A DNA stretch of 64,000 bases. Origin: Cristatella mucedo (Eukaryota; Bryozoa; Phylactolaemata; Cristatellidae). Within the stretch, counting starts at the first letter, position 1. Each line of letters opens with the position of its first letter. The notes below the pieces were generated by a model that was not told the origin of the DNA, made no database searches, and saw only the letters and a program-made list of their open reading frames with translations. Location of the stretch: assembly GCA_009760855.2 (NCBI GenBank), contig WPIO01000024.1, positions 4,750,001 through 4,814,000 of the forward strand, written 5' to 3'. Both the position numbers and the translations under genes were made by a program. Positions 55,578 through 64,000 of this stretch are shown here, piece after piece.

Positions 55578-55737
55578 CTGCTCCGGATTCGAGTTTCTTT
55601 CCTCTTGGTTATATTTTAGCACTTTTTCAGAAGGTGTGCACATTTCAGTATCGGAATCGTATGCAGCGTTACCACAACATCGGCCAATTCTTCCTCTTTT
55701 CAAGACAGCGGTGTGCTTACAACACAGGTAATTCGCA
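55578..55737 (-). CDS. Galaxin-like exon, upstream
   Basis: This 160-bp exon reads ANYLCCKHTAVLKRG, RIGRCCGNAAYDSDTEMC, TPSEKVLKYNQEERNSNPEQ. RCCGNAAYDSDTEMC fits the galaxin repeat (CCG..AYD.....C) and another CC pair precedes it. The donor GTAGGT at phase 0 matches the phase-0 start of the exon at 50797-50952. The acceptor is ATATCTCAG (phase 2); an alternative acceptor CTGTACAG lies 21 bases upstream. The hydrophilic stretch after the cysteines lengthens the usual spacing. Confidence 0.62.
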
Positions 55738-56027
55738 CTGAGATATATTATACCTGTACATAGATAGAAAAAAATAGGCATTCGGTCAATGTCATGACTA
55801 TGCAACTCTAATATACATCCTGCGGCGAGTTAACAAAGCTCGTACAATAAAAACATTAGGTAGATATATTCTTGGTTTATCCTCGTGACATGAAAAATTA
55901 CAGCCGGACCTACCATGCCTGCATGCCTACTTCCGTACGTTAAAATTGTACGTGCACCTCAGCTTTCTAAATTGCTTGAGAACTCATACAGATTAGGATC
56001 TAATTATAAATATATGGATTTATGTAA
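55738..56027. other. No gene recognised; intron
   Basis: Upstream of the first visible galaxin-like exon. No exon found. Confidence 0.4.
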
Positions 56028-58445
56028 ATTATCTCGGTTTGTAACTCTACAAAGCCAGAAAGATTATGTGGGTGTTAGACATATGAGTCTTGAATAGACC
56101 ACTCACAGCATAAGCGGCTTTCGGTCCGCATTCGGTCACCAACAGACTTCATTTCAAGCAACAAAGAGAAAGTGCGAAGCATAGCAGAGTCAGGAGAGCA
56201 GTTGATGTAAGTAGCATGGAAGTAGAAGAGCGGGACCGCTGGAAAGGATGCACCATGGTCGGCAGCAGGGGAGTAAGTGTCGTTTCGTAAAAATTGTTGA
56301 AGCGAGCTCCACAGTCTAGGACCTTCAGAGCTAAAGCTTCTGTCGCCAATGGTCTTTAAGCGGAAGGATGGAACAGCTAATTGATTGTCCATACAGGACC
56401 TAAACGCACGAGGAGGCTAAAACTGGTGCTGCAGTTCAGCTAGGTCAGGAGGAGCCAAGCCGTGGTGGGCCTTTTGGGTCAGTAAGAACTTTTCTCTGTA
56501 TTTTTTTATCAACCGGCAGCCATCCTAGCTCTTTTAAGAAAGGAGATACATGGTCAAACCTCTGGGATCTGCAAACTGCCTTTGCAGCCATATTCATGGC
56601 CATCTACATTGGATTAGTTTTTCAGCAGCCCTGCCAAAATTAAATTATACTGATCTATCCATGACGAGAGTAAGGAACTGGTTGATTTGTTATGCAAGTC
56701 GCCGTAGAAGACAGATCCTAGTCTAAGACAGAGATAGGACGGGATGGCTAGCCGTAGAAGCAGTCTTCTGGATGAAGCTTCTAAAATTTAGGCAGTCTTA
56801 AAAATGACATCGTGGAAAAGACCTGGCGCCCACATGAAACGGACTAAACATGATCAGACATGCACGGGTTACACCATGCCAGTGCCTCGTCTTCCAGATC
56901 AATTGTTGTTCTCAATCGTTCAAGTAGGATGTCATTATCGATGATGTCGAACGCAGCTGTTAGATCTAGCAGGGCTAGGGCAGTAACAATATCGTCATCG
57001 TTGCTGCATAGGAAGTCACCGGTAACACGAGGAAGCGGTGTCAGTGATGTACTACAGCTTGAACCTTTATGTAGGTTTTTCTGACATACCATTCTTTTCC
57101 ATGTATGCTAACAGCTGCTTAGGGACAATTTTTTAAGAATCTTTTACACAAATGAAAGAATTTAAACTGGGTGATAGTTTGCAAGGACCTCTTAATCTAA
57201 TCCAGCCTTTTCAAGTATGGGTCCAACGATGGTGGATTTGAAGTATCTGGATACGACCCCTTTTCTCCATGTAAGCATCAAGCATTTTGGTTATGGCTAA
57301 ATTAAGTTGTTCTTCGAGTGGAGATTACAAAGAGGACGGTATAGAATCTTCGGGAGACAAGCTCTTTGTATTAGACCTTATTTAGGTTGCCATATCGCAG
57401 GCAGAAACCTCGGAAACTTTTTGTTAAGGGAGGTCATAGGTTGCTATTCAGCAATTGCTTTAGTCGGAGGTCGCTTTATGGAAGCACGAAGGTTCACAAT
57501 TTTTTCTGTAAAGAAGGCTGAAAACGTGTCCGCTGATCTTTCAATATCTAGGGACTCGGACCTCTCAGACTTGACCAGCAAATTTTTTGCCGTCTTATAA
57601 ATCTGCTTTTGGGTGTGACTGGCAGGACTTCAGTTTTCGAGCGAAAAAGAAGCCGTGGCTTTTTTTAGCTCCTGTGTGTAGACTCGAAGGAATTCTTTGA
57701 AATTGACTAGATCCTCATTAGTGCCATGTTTCTTAAAACGACGGTCAAGCCTGCGTTTAATACGGCGCATCTTTTGAAGTTTTTTGTAAATTGAAATGAA
57801 CCACGACGACTCTGTACACGAACAGAATGTACGGGAGCCTGCTTGTCAAGAGCACTCCTAAGTTCCATGCTCACTGCATCCATGAGGGCATCGAGGCTGT
57901 CGGTCGATTTGGGATACAAATCACAGACAGATTAAAAGAATATTCGTCTTGGTTAGTGCTTTTCAAGTTACTCTGCTATTCAAATTCTGCGTTACCCTGT
58001 ACGTACAACGGAGCAGAAGCAGTAAACGAGACCGAAGTATTATTCGAGATGGTCATCAGGCACACCAAATGGTCAGTGGGACAGACATTTCTAATAATCA
58101 CGAGATCTAAAATGTGGTCATCAGTGGTAAAATTAACGTGTTGGATCAAACCAAAGTACTCGAGACAGTCGAGAAATGAATGGACGTCAACGTTAAAATT
58201 GAAGTCTCCTACAATCGGTAACGGCCGGTCACACATAAATCTTTCAGTGAGGAGCTCCGAAAACTCCTCCACAGAAACGTGTAGACAGCCAGCAAGATGT
58301 TAGTATATTACAAGAGTGAGAGGCGCGGCCTTTGATGATCGGCCTGATCGAAATCGATTCAAACGACGGTCCATGCAAAAAATGCATTTTGTAGAGCTAA
58401 ATGATTCACGAATGAAACTGCGACCCTGCAGCCAACCGGGTCAGA
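56028..58445 (-). mobile_element. LINE-B copy with endonuclease, RT partly deleted
   Basis: Minus strand, 5' to 3': an endonuclease (APE-type) C-terminal part at 58272-57976 with PLPIVGDFNFNVDVHSF and DDHILDLVIIRNVCPTDH, typical of the exonuclease-endonuclease-phosphatase fold that nicks target DNA; a linker region (57919-57707); degenerate RT N-terminus; ALALLDLTAAFDIIDNDILL at about 57030-56940. A deletion then removes the YADD palm, and the post-RT region and 3' UTR run to 56028. It is the only copy here showing the endonuclease. Heavily mutated. Confidence 0.88.
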
Positions 58446-58596
58446 TCAGTGCACGGATTAGGATCTAATAGTAAATTATAACAGTAAAAAGTTCTTTGAA
58501 TAAATATCTGAGATAAATTAATCTTTATTCACACCCTTTCCAACTCGCTACAAGACGATCGATACCCAAAGGTTATTGTTAAGTGCGCTACCAAGA
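58446..58596. other. Short gap
   Basis: AT-rich sequence between LINE-B and a LINE-A copy. Confidence 0.4.
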
Positions 58597-59106
58597 ATCT
58601 CTTAATTTTTGGCTCCAGCCAGCATATCAGATCTACTCTCCCACCAGGCTAAGCATCTTAGCTTCAGCTTTTTGGAATCTTGACTGTTTACCTATACTTC
58701 GTACAAGCCTAAAATCATTTGGAGATCGTGCATTTAGTTCGTATGCTCCCAAAGCCTGGAACTCACTCCCGACTTTCGCGAGACATCCCCTGACTTCACC
58801 GCATTTAAAAAGAAATTAAAAAATCACCTACTTATCGCAGCATGCATTGAATTCAGCGATTTGTCCTTGATGTGCTAATGTGAGTTGACACTGTGCATTA
58901 TATCACTAAATACACTTGAATGCTGACCCTGTCATCCATGTCATCCCCAATCATTTGTTTTTGTTGTTTATCGAGCATGCTACCATTAACCATTCGATCG
59001 TGTTTCCTTTGCATGAAATTTAAAGGGCCTAGAAAAATATTGAGTTATCTGACGAGGCTTCATCAAGCTTGCTGTTATTATTATTTTTATTAATAATATT
59101 ATTATT
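58597..59106 (+). mobile_element. LINE-A 3' fragment
   Basis: TTGGCTCCAGCCAGCATATC, then the frame SFGDRAFSSYAPKAWNSLPT, the 3' UTR, a diverged hairpin at about 59025-59065 and an ATT tail. Confidence 0.88.
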
Positions 59107-59240
59107 GAGATGAAGTCGTTTAGCTACCGAATGTGTGCTGGAAGCCGGACAGGCTTCGAGTGAGCTATTGAAACTCTCCTGCATAACACCCACTTCGTCT
59201 TTTGGACTTGGTATAGTTACGGACGGACGTGAATTACGCT
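59107..59240 (+). mobile_element. LINE-B 3' end fragment
   Basis: GAGATGAAGTCGTTTAGCTA, CCGAATGTGTGCTGGAAGCC, AACTCTCCTGCATAACACCC and a GTTACGGACGGACGTG end match the LINE-B 3' UTR. It directly follows a LINE-A ATT tail. Confidence 0.75.
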
Positions 59241-59466
59241 GCATTCCATTAATGTAGTTAAGAAAGCAACACCACACCACGAGAACTTTAGATATATCCT
59301 CCCAGTCTATGTACTGCCATTTCTATATAAGACGGTACAACTGGAAGAGGCAGACCAGCCAAACTCTTACATTGAAACTTCAAACCTAGAAAGTTCCTAT
59401 TTGATTTTAAATCTAATCACTCCTCATAATCCCCATTGCTCGGTTTGCATAATAACCATCTGAAGA

Positions 59467-60865
59467 ATGCAGCTTGATCTTTTGGCAGCGTTCGATACTA
59501 GCGATCACCTAACTCTTTCTCGAGCGCTTCTCGAGGCACCTTGGCGTTACTGGCACTGCCCAGCAACGGTTCAAGTCCTATAGCACTCGGAGACTCCAGA
59601 GTTCTGATTTAAGCAGACAATAATCATTCGATGAACTGATTAAGCACGGTGTAATTCAAGACTCTATGCTCGGCGCTCTTCTTTTTCACTATTCATGCTA
59701 TTCCTCTTGCCGATATGAGCGCCAAGCACAATCTAGGCTTTCCATTCTACACAGATGTCTCACACAGCTGTGCCAATTCTTGTATCCCTCCCAGCCATTC
59801 AACACGTCAAATTCTCATAGCTTCCTTGCTGCATGTATTGCCGACATCCGTGCACGGGCCTCAGCAGCATGTCTCAAATTTGTATGATGATAAGAACGTT
59901 TCATCATTTATATTAATTTCAAGGTTTACTAAGAAATTGGAAAGTTCAAGGCTCAAAACTGACTTTGCCAGCATATCTACTGTAACAAGAATGGGAAACC
60001 ATGCTGTCCTGTTCCGATGAGGCCCATCACTAGGCACCTGCACACTAGCTCCACAGTCGACTCTGCCTACTGTCAGCTATGTAACCTTGTAAAAACTGAG
60101 GCCAGACTTGACAGGGATGCTGCACCAAATTTATCTATAAATTGTACGTCCATTCTTGACTTTTTAGCTTACTTTCCTTGCTGGTCTACCGGCCTGTGCT
60201 AGCATGCCCATACAGCTGGTGCAAAACTCAGCAGCTAGGAAAAATTTAAAACTTTTGTATTTAAAACTAGGCTCGTCTGTGGTGAGCGTCTCTATTGTCC
60301 CGTTGCACATCTTTTGACCGAACTTCACTGGCTCCATAGCAAGGAGGGTATAAATTCCAAGTTTCTGTCACAAGCACTTTTAAGTCCCTTCATTTTCTGG
60401 CTCCAGCCCACTTATTTAGACTATCACCCCTCTAGGTAACGCACCAACCACTTTTAGGATTTGAATCACTTAATTGTGCATCTAAATGAACCTATATCTT
60501 CTGGAGACCGTGCCTTCAGTTCGATTGCTCTAAAAGCCTGGAGCTCACTCTCAATAACTTCAAGACATTCCATGACTCGACATCGAAAAATAATGCACAA
60601 TTTTTGGCAGTATTTGGCGATTCCCTTTGATTTTTCTTGTGCATGCTTATGTATGCTGACACTGTGCATGTTAGCACTAACGATATTTACTCGTCAACAA
60701 TGTGCATTTTACTTCTAACCACATCATGCCTGTCAACATTATGCATGTTATCGTTGACCATTTCATCATGAATCCGTTAGAGCATCTTTAAAGTGCTTTG
60801 AAAGATATTAAGTTCTGCAAAGGAACTGTCAACAAATATTAATATTATTGCTATTACTATTATGC
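59467..60865 (+). mobile_element. LINE-A-related copy including RT region
   Basis: Plus-strand traces: QLDLLAAFDTSDHLTLSRAL (RT block) near 59467, GFPFYTDVSHSCA (remnant of the F.YADDTQL palm) near 59745, TSSTVDSAYCQLCNLVKTEA at about 60047, GDRAFSSIALKAWSSL near 60500, then 3' UTR and a decayed hairpin at about 60790-60830. Very degenerate; no function. Confidence 0.8.
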
Positions 60866-61077
60866 CTATGGAATCTTACCAAAGCAACCTATAGAGCCTG
60901 GTGCCTGACAAGTATATGAACGACTGCGTAGCAACACCTACTGATACACGAAAAGTTACGCAGGTGAAGGGCACGGCAAATAAAAGATGGAAATTTCCTG
61001 CGGGCTAAGTTCAGGCTGAGAGGAACAAATTCGTCTTCGGCTGAGACTGGCATTAATAGACTCCTTCAATAATTCGA
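60866..61077. other. No gene recognised
   Basis: Unique sequence between LINE-A fragments. Confidence 0.4.
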
Positions 61078-61165
61078 TCGTGCTTTCTTTGCAGCAAATA
61101 TACAGCGCCTAGAAAGAGACTGAGTTCCCTGAGGGCACTTCATCAACTATATCCTTAAAATTATT
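61078..61165 (+). mobile_element. LINE-A solo tail
   Basis: TCTTTGCAGCAAATATACAG, CGCCTAGAAAGAGACTGAGT, TCCCTGAGGGCACTTCATCA: terminal block with few differences. Confidence 0.8.
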
Positions 61166-61655
61166 GATTCTTGGTCAGCGACAATTTACTTTAATTATCC
61201 TAGTTAAAAATAACAGTTGATTATTCCATTACCACGACAGATGCCAAAATGAATGAAGTCAATGCCTTAGGGTTTAGTTATTTTTTCGTCTGCATCTCTT
61301 TTATTTCCTGATGCGTTTCAAACGCTTCAAATGAAAGTAATATTCAATTGTGCAGCAAAAAGAGGATGAATTCGGGATTCGGTGTTGAACTGATTATTCT
61401 CACTTATATCAATTGTATACTAATAATTACTATGATATTAAGACATTTTTCTAGTATTCTATGATAACTAGATGAAAATAGTATGTGCTTTCATGCGGAA
61501 TTTCAAATTTTTTGGTGATAAAATTTAAAAACCCGCCCGTTTCAGAAAGCTAGACCCATTTCACATGGACCCAGTAATTCTGAGATAAAAAGTTCCAGCT
61601 CAAGCGTCTGGCTAAATTCCGTCAACTCAGGTGACATCGCGATGTCAGTCGCGAG
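61166..61655. other. No gene recognised
   Basis: AT-rich unique sequence. Confidence 0.45.
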
Positions 61656-61740
61656 CCATAAATAATATAATAATAATGATAAAACGTTTGCATATAATCT
61701 CCTTCTAGGCACTTTACAGATGCTGTATAGAAATCACTGC
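61656..61740 (-). mobile_element. LINE-A solo tail, diverged
   Basis: ATAATATAATAATAATGATA, then CTCCTTCTAGGCACTTTACA in the order of a reversed LINE-A end. Confidence 0.6.
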
Positions 61741-62169
61741 CAAATCTTTGGTGGTAACATCCGCAAGCAGCTTAATTTCTTCAGAGATCAACCAATCTTG
61801 ATTGTGTTTATTTTAGCCCAGAAGAAGACGACTACGGAGCTGGAAAGTAGGGAACCGTGATCTCTTTCCTTCCGTCTGGATGCTGCAGTCCGGGAACGAG
61901 GATTCCTTGCCTAGTCCTTCCTCTAGGGATTAGTACCAAGATATTCGTAGTCTATTCCTCCCATAACCCCTGTGTGGCGACTTAGAACCCAGCAGCTAAA
62001 CTAAAATTTATTCTCCACTCTTCGCTCATGTGCAGTCGACTTCCGGGGTAGAATACCTCCAGTTTACTACTGACACCCTAGTAGGAGTCTAGTGAGTACG
62101 TAGGGTCAGGCTGCCTATGCCTACCCTCTTCATGGGGAAAGACAATAAATACTCTCCACTTCTCAGAGA

Positions 62170-62231
<62 letters not shown>

Positions 62232-62520
62232 AGGAGCTCCGTTTGCCCCCACCACGCTATGAAATATGAATAGCCCCTTCACTCCTGAGCAGTCGATAAT
62301 ACATTACCTGCTGCCTTTTAACTTTCAATTTGTCTTCATTTATCTGCAGGTGAGCCATTTTAATAAATTATTGTTGAGCCTAAATTGTATTAGCAATCGG
62401 ATCGGATCGGACTACAGTAAATTCATTTTAGGAATGTAGTCTACTATCAATTTATTCAATGCTAGCTTCTCGATTGACTTAATAGTATTTGCACTGTTTA
62501 GCGATTGAACATTTATGTGC
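61741..62520. other. No gene recognised; contains (TA)n
   Basis: GC-moderate sequence flanks an AT microsatellite. CTCTCCACTTCTCAGAGAG just before the repeat can form a small hairpin. Confidence 0.4.
62171..62227. repeat. (TA)n microsatellite
   Basis: About 57 bases of TA repeat. Confidence 0.97.
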
Positions 62521-62668
62521 TTGAGCTGGTTAACCTCAGTGATTAAGGTGCTCGCCCCGACTAAGGTCTCTCCGAGGTCACGGGCTCGAGCCCCGTGGCA
62601 TATGTGAAGTGCCTGAATAGAGATTGAGTTCTCTTAGGGCGCTATGCAAATGAATTATACTTGATATG
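62521..62668 (+). mobile_element. SINE-1 copy
   Basis: GAGCTGGTTAACCTCAGTGA, TTAAGGTGCTCGCCCCGACT, box-B-like CACGGGCTCGAGCCCCGTGG, GAAGTGCCTGAATAGAGATT, GAGTTCTCTTAGGGCGCTAT and ATGAATTATA. Same order as the 42.6 kb copy. Confidence 0.9.
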
Positions 62669-63138
62669 TATTTGGCTTACTCTGCAACACAAAACGTAAA
62701 AGGTAACAGATAGACTCATACTCGACAAGGCACATGGCAAAATCAAGAGCTATGTCATTACCATTGCAGCACATATGCTTCGTCTTGTCCATGATGCTAA
62801 CTTGGCTGCTGTTTCTGGATCTGCATACCGTCCCATGGCTTCCATATCGATTTTCATAAATCTCACCATGAAAACAGATCTAAAATGTAAGAAAATAACG
62901 GTTTAGACAATTGGACTTTTAATTTTCTTATTGCCTTAAAGGAGTTTTCTTTCTGGCTTGTAATCTTAGCAACTCCTTGCAGCAAACTTCGCAAGACTGT
63001 TAGCATCTGCCACAGTCTATTTTCAGATTCTTTCAAAAAATTTAATTATTTTTCAGTCACAAAAAAGCAGAGCAGATTAAGCTGATAATTCATGCGTGCA
63101 CGCTCAATATCTTGCCTCAAATAGACTGGATTTAAGCT
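62669..63138. other. No gene recognised
   Basis: AT-rich; no coding evidence. Confidence 0.4.
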
Positions 63139-63654
63139 GTGTCATATGGTTTTAGCACGCTCGCACCGGTTTTTCCCTGCAAAACTAGCATAGTCTTCAA
63201 TACCGAAGAGCAATTTTATCTCAAAGCTCTTAGCTCCGGCTGCTTGCTGAAGCTGGTTACGGCACCATCCGTGAAACAAGTGACATCCACTTTATGGTAT
63301 TCTACTTCCGGTTTCCTCAAGTGCTCCAACTCCAGCACATCCGAGAGAGTTAGTTTCGGCATCTCCACTTCCGTTTGCCCTCTAGTTCTCCAGCTCAGGC
63401 TGCTCATGCCCTCACTTCAGTTCCAGTGACCTTCGGGGCAGTCTCTCTGCAAAAGCTCTGGCACCTGCAGATGTTCTGCTAGAGCTGCTACTTTCCTTCA
63501 CTCTGCACGCAGTCAATGCAAGCACTATAGCACAGCCTCTTACTGGTGGCAGCTTACGCAGCCTGCTTTTTTATAGAGGTTGAAGGTCTGCTGTTTCGTC
63601 AATGGATACAGCCCATGTCTGCCTAATTTTGGGTTTATATAGTCAATCAGTCAG
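63139..63654. other. Overlapping ORFs of unknown origin
   Basis: The minus frame 63407-63216 reads MPKLTLSDVLELEHLRKPE, VDVTCFTDGAVTSFSKQPEL and stays open a little further. It looks protein-like but has no family I recognise; it may be a transposon gag/ORF1 remnant. The plus frame over the same DNA is probably its shadow. Confidence 0.3.
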
Positions 63655-64000
63655 GATTGTCTTAGTCTGCCTACTTTCAGCTACATATAATTGCTAAAAT
63701 TCATCCTTGTTTAGATAATTATACCATATCTAAGTTGGTCCATGCGTTTGTGACATCCCGTTTTGACTTCTGTAACTCGCTGCTTGCTGGCCTACCGGCA
63801 TGTGCAATCAGGTGCTTACAGCTGGTGCAAAACTCTGCAGCTAGGCTTGTCTGTCGTGAGCCTCGCAGTTGCCACACCACACCACTTCTGGCCTACCTGC
63901 ACTGGCTACCAGTCAAGCAACCGATCGACTTCAAGGTTTCGTCGCTCACTTTTAGGTCCCTTCATTCTTTGGCTCCAGCCTACCTATCAGATCTACTCCC
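63655..64000 (+). mobile_element. LINE-A copy, cut by window edge
   Basis: TACTTTCAGCTACATATAAT, TAAGTTGGTCCATGCGTTTG, CTGGCCTACCGGCATGTGCA, GCAGTTGCCACACCACACCA: the post-RT region in plus orientation, continuing past the window end. Moderately preserved. Confidence 0.9.

Overview
The window looks like intron-rich, repeat-dense nuclear DNA from an invertebrate animal. There are no bacterial-style operons. Coding sequence comes in short exons bounded by GT/AG splice sites and separated by kilobases. Extracellular animal domains are present (fibrinogen-related, ZP, EGF, SRCR, galaxin-like). Much of the rest is decayed non-LTR retrotransposons, tRNA-derived SINEs, a pogo/Tigger DNA transposon and microsatellites. 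A marine invertebrate such as a lophotrochozoan would fit, but the lineage cannot be fixed from sequence alone.

All recognisable host exons lie on the minus strand. Read from high to low coordinates they are: two galaxin-like exons (55.58-55.74 and 50.80-50.95 kb) with matching phase; an unassigned exon-like ORF (46.66-46.98 kb); an SRCR exon (30.20-30.45 kb), two EGF exons (25.80-25.93 and 25.57-25.70 kb) and three ZP-domain exons (25.30-25.48, 18.00-18.19 and 13.46-13.59 kb), whose phases fit one secreted or membrane SRCR-EGF-EGF-ZP protein; and a large fibrinogen-related exon (4.96-5.45 kb), probably from a separate gene. At least one exon between the ZP-N and ZP-C halves, and the 5' and 3' ends of every gene, were not found.

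Most of the remaining sequence is repeats, given local names here. LINE-A is an L2/CR1-like element with (ATT)n tails and a conserved terminal hairpin. LINE-B is a second non-LTR family with endonuclease and reverse-transcriptase fragments. SINE-1 is tRNA-derived and ends in the same hairpin as LINE-A. SINE-2 is tRNA-derived with a different body. REP-C is a small repeat of unknown type. One Tigger element has TIRs and TA flanks, and one fragment looks like Gypsy gag. No mobile-element coding region appears intact.

The most informative points are the phase-consistent multidomain gene, the galaxin-like exon pair, the tail shared by SINE-1 and LINE-A, a SINE-2 insertion with an empty site elsewhere in the window, a GC-rich insert splitting a LINE-A tail, and two GC-rich islands that could be promoters. 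I found no CRISPR array, no intact tRNA or rRNA gene and no clear new multi-gene system.
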